NCBI RefSeq assembly: GCF_000497045.1
Contig: NW_015961953.1
Span: 372,001-436,000, forward strand
Direction: 5' to 3'
Source of the DNA: Kalmanozyma brasiliensis GHG001
Taxonomy: Eukaryota; Basidiomycota; Ustilaginomycetes; Ustilaginales
Length of the DNA: 64,000 nucleotides
Shown: one piece after another, positions 9,307-19,319 of the stretch
Layout of the letters: each line of letters starts with the position of its first letter
Numbering within the stretch: position 1 is the first letter of the stretch
The notes under the pieces: generated by a model
What the model saw: only the letters and a program-made list of their open reading frames with translations
Databases searched by the model: none
Told to the model about the DNA's origin: nothing
Position numbers and translations under genes: made by a program

Positions 9307-11088
9307 ATGCCCAGCATGACCGACGCTGGCGACGCCTCGGCCGACAGCGGCTACGACTTACATGACCTGATCGAGATTGACGACTCTACGGATGACGAGG
9401 TTGTCGAGGTCAATCCGCTCCCTGTGCCTCTTCCCAAGGCCGAAGTCACGATGACGAAGGCTGTCGGTACCATTGTGACCGATGACGATGACGAGAGCGA
9501 ATACGTTGACGAAGGTTCCGCCGAGGGAGAGGACCAGGATGAAGTCAGCGATGAGGAAGACCAGGACACCGACAACAAGACTCGAGCCCAGCAGGCACCC
9601 ATCGAGACGATGACTGTCGCCACCAAAGACAAGCTGGACCAGACCCAGGACGAAGGTCAGAGTGACGACGAGGTTGAGCACGTACCCAAGCCGGTGGCCG
9701 CCGCCAAGGATGCCACCCCTCCTGTCGCCATGAAGAGGTCCAAACCAGCAGTAAAGAAGCAAGACGACGCTAACGACGTAGGGAACACCGCCAGCAGCGC
9801 TAGTCGCGGACGTGGGCGCGGACGTGGACGTGGTCGCGGTGCCTCCCGTGGAGGAGCTGCCAGCACCGGTCGAGGTGGCGCTACCACCAAAGCTCGCAAG
9901 TCAACTAGCGTCTCTCCTTCGCCCACCCCGGACGTCTCTACTCCACCTCCCGCCGACGGCAGCAAGTCTCCCAGTCCATCCACCACTCCACTTCCCGCTC
10001 GCGGTCGCGGTCGCGGTCGACCCAGGGGCAGCGGCACCCCTCGCACGCCTCGTGGTGGCAAGTCCAAGTCACCCACCGTCATCGTCCCCGCTACACCTTC
10101 CTCCTCGCTCTCTTCCCTCTCCGCGTTTACGCAAATGGCCCCCACCTCACCCACCAGCAGCGATTTCACCGCTGACACGATGACGACGGAAGAATTCTTC
10201 GCCGCCAAGACTCCGCCTTCCACCCCTACGCCTCTGCCTACTCCGCCCAGGACGCCGACCAAGAGAAAGAGGAAGGTCTCCGAGACTACCCCTGGCTTAG
10301 AAGATGGGGTTGAGGTGGTGATCGACAGCTCGCCTGGGACGACGGAGGAAAGTCCGGCTAAGAAGAAGCGCGTGACCAAGCCCCGGGCGAAGAAGGTTCC
10401 TGCTCCGCCCAAGGTCACTGCTGCTGATCCCGCTGCAGGTGCTGTACCTGCTGCTCCTGCTCCAACGGCTGAAGAAGGCAATGCAGTGAAGGAGGACCCT
10501 CAGAGTCAGGAAAGCTCCACCTCCGCTGCTAGCTCGACCACGAAGACCACGAAGAAGGCCAAGGGGCCCAAGCCCAAGGTACGTGCATGACACTCCCCAA
10601 GATTGGAGAGCCGGAGTCTGACACCGGTCACAAGATGCTTCTGCTGCGCAACCTCCTCTTCCTCTGCGCGCTCAACAGGGTGCTTGGACAAGCAAAGAGA
10701 TGATGTTCCTATTCACCCATGTCTTCGTTCGAAACTACGAGGTGGACTGGGAGGTCGTCGCTCGATCGGTAGGTCTCGCAGCACTCTTCTACATTATTCG
10801 CTCTTGAGTCTCAATGCTGACACCAGCTCTCGTCACGGTGATGGCTCGTCGAATGGATCAGGTTGAACGCAGCGCGGCCGAATGTGAGGTGCGTTGCTCT
10901 CATCAATGCTCCAGATGCTTGATTGGGCGCTGACTTCTGTTCGTTTTGACAGGCCAAGCTGCCCGATCTGGTGCGCACGCTGGAGGATTACCTTGGTGAG
11001 CATCAACCGTTGCGCTCGATCCTCTTGATAGCGCTGTTTCTGACCTTTTCTTCGTTCGAGAATAACAGGCAGGTATCCGACCTCCTGA
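9307..11088 (+). CDS. AT-hook and Myb/SANT-like chromatin protein
   Basis: The first exon 9307-10578 encodes 424 residues: an acidic Asp/Glu-rich N-terminus, then RG-rich AT-hook-like blocks (RGRGRGRGRGAS, RGRGRGRPRGSGTPRTPRGG), then basic Pro/Lys-rich segments. It ends at a GTACGT donor. I infer exons 10679-10768, 10862-10888, 10953-10995 and 11069-11088. Three of the four introns have well-placed CTGAC branch sites. The joined C-terminus reads GAWTSKEMMFLFTHVFVRNY, then EVDWEVVARSVERSAAECEA and KLPDLVRTLEDYLG. This has the spacing of a Myb/SANT helix-turn-helix (W of helix 1, W before helix 2, the R-S-x-x-E-C of helix 3). A nuclear DNA-binding role is inferred. The last intron is the weakest call; reading through it would extend the frame to 11363. 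Confidence 0.68.
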
Positions 11089-14000
11089 GCCAACATTCGT
11101 TGCAAGAGGTGCTGTGCTCGATCGCACATCACGGTCAGCACCACGCAAAAGCGCGCAGAATTTCAGCACGTGTAGCGACGATCCCTTCTGGCACAGAGCG
11201 CCGTGCCAAGAATTCCTTCATCTTTAAGCTCGCGCTCCACGTACCACACGAAGTGTGTATCAACCAAAGATTCGATACGAAAGTTCGACTGTTTGAAGCG
11301 GCGAATGATGTATTGACCGGCGCTGTGTTGACTGCGTGTGACGTCTCCGAGTCAGGAAAGTAAAGCTCTCGGCGAAGTCGCTGTTCGATGACGCCACTTT
11401 TTTCAGGGTCCACCACAAGTCGATCTTTGTTCGAACAAGGTGTGTTTGCTGTTGAATGGGCATTGTTCTGCCAAACACATGCGACGCACATGCATTGCAA
11501 GCCGAACAATGATGGTCCTGCATTCAAATCGAACAATGAGCTCAGAGGGAGGTGGTGCAGAGTCGCCGAGAGAGGGAGGATACGTCACTTGCTCGGCGCG
11601 ATGCGGCTTCTGTCGATCTGAACGAACGAGGAAGTGTCTCGGGAATCACGCTTCCGAACAGAATGTTCGCAGCGAACAAATGTCTGTCGAAGGATCTTGT
11701 GGAACGCGATCATGGAAGCCGTCTCATGAACGAAGGTGGACATTCTACGTCACGCGTTCGCTTTCGCTGCAGGTCCGCTTGCTGTTCCTGAGTCAGTCTT
11801 CCGACGGACGCCTTGAGTCGAATCGATGCGGTGATCGATGTGACTCGGTCGTATGGATGAGTGGCCGGCTTGGCCTTGTATTCCTACGTCACAAGGGTGC
11901 TGCCATCGTGGAGAACACAGTGTACCATTGATAGAGAACTGAGACAGGACACGAACGAACCGCGTGGTCCTAACTGCAAGGGTCCATGTTCCGCGGATTC
12001 AAAATCAAGGTTGCATTCGCCGATGACGATCATCAGCAAGCGGCACGATGCGATCTGCGTGCGAGACAAGATCATGGGAGCGCAAATACGCATACACCGG
12101 TGTCAGGAGTGCTGCTCAGACAGACTCGTGTTCTTGGCGATACACCCAGCGACGCTGATCTGTTCACAGTGGCCGAGACAAGCCTCTTTTATCGTGGGCC
12201 AGTCATCGCTCAGCAGCCAATCGGGAGCTCGTGTTTCATCAAGCGTACGTGGGACGAGTATACCCGATGCAGACCCGGACAAACATGTGTGAGGACTCGC
12301 AGCTCGACCCAGCCCAAGCCGGCCAGTAAGCGAGCTTGGACAGGTCGCTTAGAAGCTCGGTCGGTGGAAGCAGGTCATCTCGGCAACGGCAGCTGCGCCA
12401 CTATTTTGGCAAGGGTGGCGACGACTTTGATGAGGGGCCAGAGCGGTCTCAAAGCGACGACGATGCAGATGAGCCGCATGCGCAGATTTCCCATCCATCC
12501 GACGGGATCTAACGCTGCATGAAAAATACAGCCTAAAATGGGCAGAAAAATGTTGGATTTTTCATCCTCCGAGAGTCTAGCTTTCATGCGGTGTGCTGCC
12601 AGCTTGAGTCACTCTGCTGATTTTTCAATAATCTCGATGCGGGCTCTGCACTTGGATTTGGCAGCTCCAGGCTGCTCTTTCGCCTTCGCCGGATCATCAC
12701 GAGGCTCTGTCGGGCCGAGTCACGCACTTCTTTCATCATGTGGACCAGATAACCGACGGAACGCAATCCGCGAAACGAGCTTTCAACACAAAGTGCTATG
12801 TGCTACGTCCCACTCGAACGCCTTGCTGCCGTGGAATGAGTCGCTTCCACGTGGCTTTGATGAACAGCTAGCGTGGGAAGTCCAAGTTGACCAAAATCGA
12901 AGACCGATTTATTGCTCGCTTGACTTCCTTGTCTCACTGCTCTGGTGCTGCCAGGAACACGGCAGGAACAGTGAGATGAAATTCGAAACCACACAGGCCC
13001 ACAGACGGGATGACCGAGACTCAAGAGTGCGACAGACGAATTTGTGGGATTTTCCCTGCGAAAATCGTGGCTTGCCGTGTGGCTTGGCTGTCTCGCTCGC
13101 TTTCGGCCAGGGTCGGTCTAGAAGACGGCTGCTGGTCGAAACAGATTGTCGCCTGGACCGACGTCTTTAATGGCGAAGGGGAGTGGAAGATCCTTCGGGA
13201 GCAGGCCGATCTTGGGCGCTGAAATGGAAGCACAGAGCACAGCGTGGGAAAAGGTGGAGCCTCGATGTCGGATTGACTCTCCGACCAATGACTCTGTCAC
13301 GCAAGGGCCGATGGATGATGCTTCGGCGAGACCGAAGATTTTCCTGACTCTTGTCGGTGCTCTCGGTCAGTCACCGTGTCTCTCTGTGTCCGGCCATTGC
13401 CCCGCATCGCACTCTGCTTGGTTGCCCGCTGCACTGGCCTTGAGTACCGTTGCTTGTACGCTGCAGCTGCAAGTTTATCCTTAATCCTCCAACCGAGCTG
13501 CCAACGCCGCAAGCGAGCCCAATCCCTCCGTCCCTCTGGATTCATGCTCAGCGTCTCACCCTTCCACCATCATATCTGCATCCGGACATCTTTCCTTGCT
13601 ACTCTAATCACCTCGCTTCGTCTTCTCTCTTGTTCCGACTTTTTGGTCAACAAGCTACTCAGCTGCACATACACCGTGGTACACTGCGCGACCCACTGTC
13701 TCGGTCCACCTCGCTTGCTTTTCATCTGCGCTCTCTTTCTCTCGGTACAGCCGCCTTGACCTACGCATCCGTTGGCTCAGCTACCGCCATTTCAGTGTCA
13801 GCTTCCCGCTTTGTTCTGCAAGGGTCCTCTGCTTGTTCCGCACAGCACACACATGGACGCAAGCTATTAGCTCAGCACCCTGCTCTACGCTCGACGTCGC
13901 AAAGGCCGACAATAGCTGTCACTCCACAGACCTTGTCCTGCAAGCTACCATTGTTCAGCCCATCTCTCTGCATTGTCGACGCCCTTAACTCGGCCTATGG

Positions 14001-14198
14001 TCTCGACTTAGACGAGACTGAGCTCTACTTGACAAAGTGGTGGTCCTCTCTCGACCGTCCCGCTTCACCTTTCTACCGTCATAAGCTTCGCCACCTTCAG
14101 CATCTTCACCCCATTTCCCCCCTTCGACACTATCTCAGCATCGCCACCATCATCCAACGCGACGCCATCACACTCGGTCACTGCGAGGCCCACACATC
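11089..14198. other. 3.1-kb region without a supported gene; candidate regulatory region and long 5' leader
   Basis: None of the open frames here shows family similarity or consistent codon use. From about 13400 to 14198 the plus strand is strongly pyrimidine-rich (many CTC, TTC and CAC runs), as expected for a long 5' UTR of the gene starting at 14199. The 11.3-11.9 kb part carries CRE-like sites (separate entry). An unannotated noncoding RNA is possible but nothing in the sequence demonstrates one. Confidence 0.45.
11581..11892 (+). promoter_or_regulatory. Cluster of three identical TACGTCAC (CRE/ATF-like) sites
   Basis: The octamer TACGTCAC occurs at 11581-11588, 11746-11753 and 11885-11892, all in the same orientation. 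Related sites lie just upstream: TGACGTC at 11339-11345 and TGACGCC at 11389-11395. ACGTCA is the core recognised by CREB/ATF-type bZIP factors. Binding here is inferred only from the motif. Confidence 0.4.
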
Positions 14199-15986
14199 AT
14201 GCCATTCGCACCCAAAACACACGCCTCGCTCTTCCCGGCCTCTCGCCGACGCCCCTCGTTCGCACCGGACGAACAGAGCGAGGTCCTCTCCTCCGACTAC
14301 TCGCCGCACTCGACCTTTCCCGGCATGCAACCGTCGGCGTCGACATCGTGGATCAACCCGTTCGGTCGGCCCTCTTTCAGCATCGATGACGATCGAGATG
14401 CCTACGTCGCCCCCTCGTCCCCACCTAGCTCGCGTCGTCCTTCCGCAGCAACGATCATCTCGACCCTCCTGCACAAGAGCGTCGGTCAGAACAGCAATGC
14501 GAGCTGCTCGACGGTTCGCCTGGACGACAGTAGCGATGAGCTTCCGGCGAGTGTGGGACGGAGGCCGTCGGCGATCTTCAAGGCGTGGAAGGCACGACGG
14601 GGGAGTTCTTCCGCCCAACCGCAAGTTCCACCGCCAAGTTCGATGGGCTATGCGCAGGGTCGGCGCAAATCCTCGGCGTTGACAAGGGTGCTTCAGCCGT
14701 CCAACTTGCGAAACGGCGCGGGTCGGGTCGATGAACACTCGCTCTCCTCGGGCGATACCGCCTCTGGCCGAAGGAGGAGTCTTAGCATTGTCTGTCGTGG
14801 AGAGCGCGATTCGATCGAGCTACCGGAGGAGGGAGTGAGGGAAGGGGAGGTAACCGCAGCCATGGCCATTCGGGATACGTGGTTGGTTTCCGAACGAAAA
14901 GGAAGCGTTTCTACGCTCGCCACTTCCCCCTCGTCCTCGTTTGCTCCGCGAAAGAGCATCAGCGCCATGGGTCTCGACACGGAGGATCAGCTCAGCCAGC
15001 ATCTGTCCTTGCAAGAACGACTTCGACAGATCCGAGAGAAACGTCTGCCGGAAGAGGCGGACGATACGGAATCGGTAGTGTCGTTGTCGTTGACCGAGGA
15101 GATCGCGCTGTATACGACCGACGTGCAGACGGTGGAGGCGAATGCGGGGCGAGCGAGACGAAGTGTGGGAAACGCCGAGATGGCAGGGAGTCCGTTTGTG
15201 TGGAATCTGCCCGATTGGGGGAATGGGAGATTGGAGAGGTTGCCAGAGCTGTCTCCTGCACCGGAGCTCGTCATTGCCGATCCGTTCGCACGCAGTCGAC
15301 GCGGCACGGCGATCTCGATGCAACGTGGAGAGAGTGGCATGTTGGATCCGGTGCTTTCCCCTGTGCCGGCGTATTCGCCGACGGTGATCAGCAGTGAGGA
15401 TGCCTCGTTGGGCCATGGAGAGGGGGTGCAGTGGAGCACCGCTTCGCCCTTCGGCGCTCCCCGACCGTCGTTGGCCCAGACAAGCTCGTGGTATTCTGCA
15501 GAGGATCATTCGCCCACCTCGCCCGGATTCCCTCCGGCAAGTCCGCTACCACCTTCGCCGGTATCGCCCCTGCCGGTGGAGAGCCTGCGCAGCCGCACGG
15601 CGGAAATGCGTGCTTCCCTCCGACCCACCTCCACTGCGCGATCCCCGCATTCCCCGAGGAGTTTTGGCATCAGCGAAACGTCCTACGAGATGCGTGCCAC
15701 GTCAAGACTGTCCTACTCCCACCCACGGCCTCCGGTGGATTACGAGAGCGAGAATGGCAGTCAGTACAGTGCGACCCCACGTCTAGTGGGTGCCGACTGG
15801 GGTGGATCGCCCATGAGCAGTCTGTTCGAATGTCAAACACCCCACCAGGCCATGTTCGACGTCACCGAGGCCAAGGAGGAGGACGGAGAAGATTTGCACG
15901 AGCAATTCTGCAGTGTGTTGTTGTTGGATCTTGGAGATGGACGAACGGTGGGTTTGGGTGGCGAGAGAGGGTTGATGGCTTGCTAG
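14199..15986 (+). CDS. Hypothetical Ser-rich protein with clustered RRxS sites
   Basis: A single-exon frame of 595 residues starts at ATG 14199, just after the pyrimidine-rich leader. I recognise no catalytic or structural domain. The protein is Ser/Pro-rich and mostly disordered, apart from a short charged helix-prone segment around LSQHLSLQERLRQIREKRLP. It carries seven basophilic-kinase consensus sites: RRPS at 17-20 allowing for the preceding arginine, RRPS at 79-82 and 121-124, RRGS at 133-136, RRKS at 155-158, RRRS at 191-194, and one RRGT near residue 365. It also has RKGS and RKSI motifs and many SP/TP sites in the C-terminal half. This fits a phosphoregulated scaffold or regulator, but the function is unknown. 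It is convergent with the PI-PLC gene, 56 bp away. Confidence 0.75.
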   Translation: MPFAPKTHASLFPASRRRPSFAPDEQSEVLSSDYSPHSTFPGMQPSASTSWINPFGRPSFSIDDDRDAYVAPSSPPSSRRPSAATIISTLLHKSVGQNSNASCSTVRLDDSSDELPASVGRRPSAIFKAWKARRGSSSAQPQVPPPSSMGYAQGRRKSSALTRVLQPSNLRNGAGRVDEHSLSSGDTASGRRRSLSIVCRGERDSIELPEEGVREGEVTAAMAIRDTWLVSERKGSVSTLATSPSSSFAPRKSISAMGLDTEDQLSQHLSLQERLRQIREKRLPEEADDTESVVSLSLTEEIALYTTDVQTVEANAGRARRSVGNAEMAGSPFVWNLPDWGNGRLERLPELSPAPELVIADPFARSRRGTAISMQRGESGMLDPVLSPVPAYSPTVISSEDASLGHGEGVQWSTASPFGAPRPSLAQTSSWYSAEDHSPTSPGFPPASPLPPSPVSPLPVESLRSRTAEMRASLRPTSTARSPHSPRSFGISETSYEMRATSRLSYSHPRPPVDYESENGSQYSATPRLVGADWGGSPMSSLFECQTPHQAMFDVTEAKEEDGEDLHEQFCSVLLLDLGDGRTVGLGGERGLMAC

Positions 15987-16042
15987 ACCCCTCACAAATT
16001 TCACTCGATCTCTCGCATGATTGGCGTCCCCCAAGTGAGTGT

Positions 16043-17620
16043 CTATTGAAAGTTTGCCTGGACCAACAGGGAGCATAGATCGGCACCTAGGCCGGTTTGA
16101 TCGAAAAAGTCCATCGCGACGATGTTCATCATTCCCGCTCGGGGGGTTTGGACGGTTTGCAGTCGACCCGCTACCAGGTCGACCAGGAGCGCGTTGACAC
16201 CGATGTTGGATAACCACCCGCCACCTTGGGCCGCCTTGGACTGGTCTCCTGTTCCCTTGGCCACCCACGGTGGCAGTGCGAAGGGGAAGGAGGAGCCGTT
16301 CGTGTAGTTCAATCCGAGCACTTTTGGGTCTGTACCCGTGGTGTTGAGAAGTCCGGTGATGAGGGCGAGTTTCTGCGGGATGGCAGAGAGAGAGGAGATG
16401 TTGTACCAGTCCTGCGTGACGACGTTGTTCCCATCTGGTAGGGTGTACGAGAAGGGGGTGGGGGAGGAGTCCGGCCAGATGGGTGGGTGGATCCCCCCCG
16501 GCTGGCTCGAGGAGGAACCAAAACGAGAGATCAGAACGATCTTTCCCCTCGCCTCGCCCAACATGGGCATCCCCGTCCCGAGCCACCATTGCGGAAGGTT
16601 CTTGTTGATGTAGGTAAAGACGGAATCGAGGAAGCCAGGCATGTTGTTCTCCTGCTTGACGGACATGAGTACTGTTTCGCCGGGATTTTGCGTGAGGAAG
16701 GTGTAGACCTGGGAGAGGATGGCGGAGAATTCCATCTTCTGATCCGTCACCCCGTGATAGGCGTAGAGGAGCTGGTTACCCGGCGTGCCCTTGAGCGCAA
16801 GGCGAACGTCGAGGAATCGGATGCCGCGGGACAGCTGAAGCGCAATCGAAGAGGTGGACTCTTGGCAGGCCGAGATGGGCCATCCGTACAGGGCGCAGGA
16901 TTCGTGCGTGCCAGGTATGCACAGGGACGAAATGGGGTCGGTCGAAGGAAGGGAGGTCATCCACGTGGACAGATCGCGTTGCGGTAGCAGCAGGATGTGA
17001 ACGGTCGAGGTGGTTGGATCTGTCGATTGGAGGGCGATGACACCTTGCACTGCCGCTGAAGGCTTGCTCGGATTCGGACTGAGGTTCGCCGTTTTGACCG
17101 CACTCGACGTCGGCGTGAGCTCCAGCGGCTTCCATAGCCTACCCACCGGCCCCACTTCCTGCACCTTCGCCGGTGGAGGAGCAGAGAGGCTAGCACTGTA
17201 TCCACCCAACCCCTTGGCTCGGGGTGTGAGCGTCAATCCTACCTCGTATCCGCCCGTACTCGCCGCTGTAGCAGCCTGAATCTTGACCCCAGGCACATTG
17301 ACGCGACCACCAGGCGCAACACGAACCGGCGTGTTGCGCACGCCAAACTCGCCCCCCGCCGCAATGGCCGTCGGTGTAAATCCATCCTGCGGCACAACGG
17401 GCGAGCTGGGGAGGGACGAGGAGGCAACGCGTTGCGTGATGCCGTTGCCCGTGTGCAGCGCGCCAAAGTGCGAGTGTGTGAGGAACTCGAAGGATGTGCG
17501 GTTGTGGATGGAGAGTGAGACCGAGCTGTGGCTGTCCGGGGTGGTGATGGGAGCAGGAGGGGGCAGGGGCTTCTCGGTGACAGAGTCCGTCTTGTTGTGG
17601 CGGAAGCTTGGAATTCGCAT
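16043..17620 (-). CDS. Phosphatidylinositol-specific phospholipase C X-domain protein
   Basis: The gene is a single exon of 525 residues. Residues 1-200 are variable, with beta-rich blocks such as VRVAPGGRVNVPGVKIQ. The X-domain-like catalytic part follows: SSLCIPGTHESCALYG holds the first catalytic histidine, LSRGIRFLDVRL is the conserved RxxDxR strand, and LYAYHGVTDQKMEFS holds the second histidine. Then come FLTQNPGETVLMSVKQE and GKIVLISRFG. This is the bacterial-type single-domain PI-PLC arrangement, without PH, EF-hand, Y or C2 domains. Such enzymes cleave phosphatidylinositol or GPI anchors; the substrate here is not known. No signal peptide is evident. The gene is divergent from IES6, across about 800 bp. 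Confidence 0.85.
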   Translation of the reverse strand: MRIPSFRHNKTDSVTEKPLPPPAPITTPDSHSSVSLSIHNRTSFEFLTHSHFGALHTGNGITQRVASSSLPSSPVVPQDGFTPTAIAAGGEFGVRNTPVRVAPGGRVNVPGVKIQAATAASTGGYEVGLTLTPRAKGLGGYSASLSAPPPAKVQEVGPVGRLWKPLELTPTSSAVKTANLSPNPSKPSAAVQGVIALQSTDPTTSTVHILLLPQRDLSTWMTSLPSTDPISSLCIPGTHESCALYGWPISACQESTSSIALQLSRGIRFLDVRLALKGTPGNQLLYAYHGVTDQKMEFSAILSQVYTFLTQNPGETVLMSVKQENNMPGFLDSVFTYINKNLPQWWLGTGMPMLGEARGKIVLISRFGSSSSQPGGIHPPIWPDSSPTPFSYTLPDGNNVVTQDWYNISSLSAIPQKLALITGLLNTTGTDPKVLGLNYTNGSSFPFALPPWVAKGTGDQSKAAQGGGWLSNIGVNALLVDLVAGRLQTVQTPRAGMMNIVAMDFFDQTGLGADLCSLLVQANFQ

Positions 17621-18417
17621 GGTTGCTGTGGTTCGCTCTAGAGGGTGGGCATGTATGTTCTGGACGATGTCTGGTAACGATGGAGACGTCTAAGTAGAAC
17701 GCTGCGATGTCCAAGAGGAGGAGGAAGACGGGAAGGAGGAGGTAGGGACGATGATGGAGTGAGGGAGCACGACGTTGATGGTCACACAAACACACACCAG
17801 CGTTAACGTGAAAGCAACACAAAGCCACGAACCATCAACAAGATCAAGGGTCTACCCGAGCAGGCGGAACCTCGACTCTGCCTCGCATAGAATGTATGCA
17901 ATCGCCGTGTCGGCAACAAGCTCAAATGTAGCCCCTCAAACGCCAATCGGAAGCAACGTTTAGCTCGCTCATCTCCTCGGCTTCCAGCATCAACATGAGT
18001 ACGTTGCAAGCCGTGATCCTCTTCAAAGTACGTCTGTGGAGAAGGCGTATGCAAGGTGTGTAGGGGGCGAGGTGTTGTTTGCGCTCCAAGGGTCGCACAA
18101 GGTGTTGCTCTGGTTGGCTGTTCAACTCCGCACGGCAGCTCTCGTGGCCTCTCGTGCATTGCCGAGGCCGAGTTGGAAAACAAAACCACTTTTTCTCTTT
18201 CCTGTGCTTTGTTTTTTAAGCCCCTTTTTTTAGCACTCAGATTCCTCGCGCCGCGCGTAAAGCGGAGGCGGACGACAAAGCTCGGATTTCGGTCATCGTC
18301 GATGGCGCGAGCTCGGACCCTTCTCACATCTCTTCTCAGCATTGCTCTTGACACGCATTCCCCCGTCAGATCACTCCTTTCTGCCAGATCGGCTCGCCCA
18401 ACAACAGCACATACAGC
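17621..18417. promoter_or_regulatory. Divergent intergenic region between PI-PLC gene and IES6
   Basis: This 797-bp stretch separates two divergent genes and should hold both promoters. It includes a T-rich run (about 18190-18235) but no convincing TATA box. The open frames seen here look non-coding. Confidence 0.4.
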
Positions 18418-19246
18418 ATGTGAGAAACACGGACGCACAGTGGAGCCGCAAGGAGAGCTCGCAATGCTGACCGACCATCTTGTTCCATACTGACCTCAGG
18501 ACGGCCCCAAAATCGCGCCCGTCCAACTTCGCAGCCTCAACATCGGCGACCCCAGCCCCGCCTTCCGTCGCCGAGACACTCTCCTTTCATGCAGCACCGA
18601 AACCGTTCAAATCCGCCGAATTTGTGGCGCGGATGAGCAAGATCTCCTCCAACTTGTCGCGGAGGAACAAGAGTCTCAAGCAGATGCTGCAGAGCGAGCG
18701 CGAGGCGGCAATGCGTGCGGCAGGGCAGAAGTTCAAGGAGAGAAAGAGGAAGGAGGATAAGAGTAAGGGGAGGTTGGTCGGGGCTGCGCTGTTGGCTGCG
18801 ACGAGGAGAGAGGAGAGGGAGAAGAAGGAGAGGGAGAGGGTGAAGGAGGAGGGTGGCGAGGAAGAGGTGGAGGAAGAGGTCAAGGAGGAGGCGAAGGAGG
18901 AAGGCAAGGAGGAGACGGAGGAGAAGGTGGAAGAGGAGAGGGATCCAAATACACCAAAGAGGGATCTTCCGACTTGTAAGTGCGGCCATCGACGAAGGCA
19001 GTGAGAGAGGAGATGTTGCTGACATTGACATGCTTTCGTTCATCAGATTCCTCTGTCGAGGCACCACCGAGCTTGCGACCAGCGAAAAAGTACTGCGACG
19101 TGACAGGCCTCATTGCACCGTACACGGATCCCAAGTCGGGTCTGCGGTACCACTCGGTCGAAGTGTACGAGATCATCAAGCAGTTTGGGCCTGGTGTAGG
19201 CGACGCCTACCTCTCGCTGCGCGGCGACGGTTCTCAGATCAAATAA
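18418..19246 (+). CDS. IES6: INO80 chromatin-remodelling complex subunit Ies6 (YL1 C-terminal domain)
   Basis: Three exons are inferred: AT at 18418-18419, 18500-18975 and 19047-19246, giving 225 residues. The first intron (18420-18499, GTGAGA donor, CTGAC branch, CTCAG acceptor) would split the start codon AT/G. The joined start reads MTAPKSRPSNFAASTSATP. No other ATG lies upstream of the conserved PKPFKSAEFVARMSK segment in this frame. Next come RRNKSLKQMLQSERE, typical of Ies6, and a long Lys/Glu-rich stretch. The second intron (18976-19046, GTAAGT to CAG) leads into the YL1-C domain: RPAKKYCDVTGLIAPYTDPK, then SGLRYHSVEVYEII and PGVGDAYLSLRG. Ies6 pairs with Arp5 in the INO80 nucleosome remodeller. 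It is convergent with the UPF0643 gene, 73 bp away. Confidence 0.9.
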
Positions 19247-19319
19247 TCTCACGACACAATCACTCACACTCGACACGGTCTCTCAACATATCAGCAATGC
19301 AATGTAATTGTACGACAGT

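Noticed and set aside
10997..11363. Read-through of the last AT-hook/Myb intron, extending the protein by about 120 residues
   Set aside because: The extra sequence has no recognisable features, whereas a canonical GTGAGC donor, CTGAC branch and AACAG acceptor are present. It is kept only as an alternative.
12538..13170. 210-codon frame in the gene-free region
   Set aside because: Composition and codon use are inconsistent, no domain or targeting signal is visible, and no splice context supports it.
13450..14682. 410-codon frame overlapping the start of the gene at 14199
   Set aside because: It begins with TTG rather than ATG, lies in pyrimidine-rich leader sequence and overlaps the well-supported gene in another frame.
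17803..18438. 211-codon minus-strand frame between PI-PLC and IES6
   Set aside because: It has no protein-like pattern and runs over the inferred IES6 start region.
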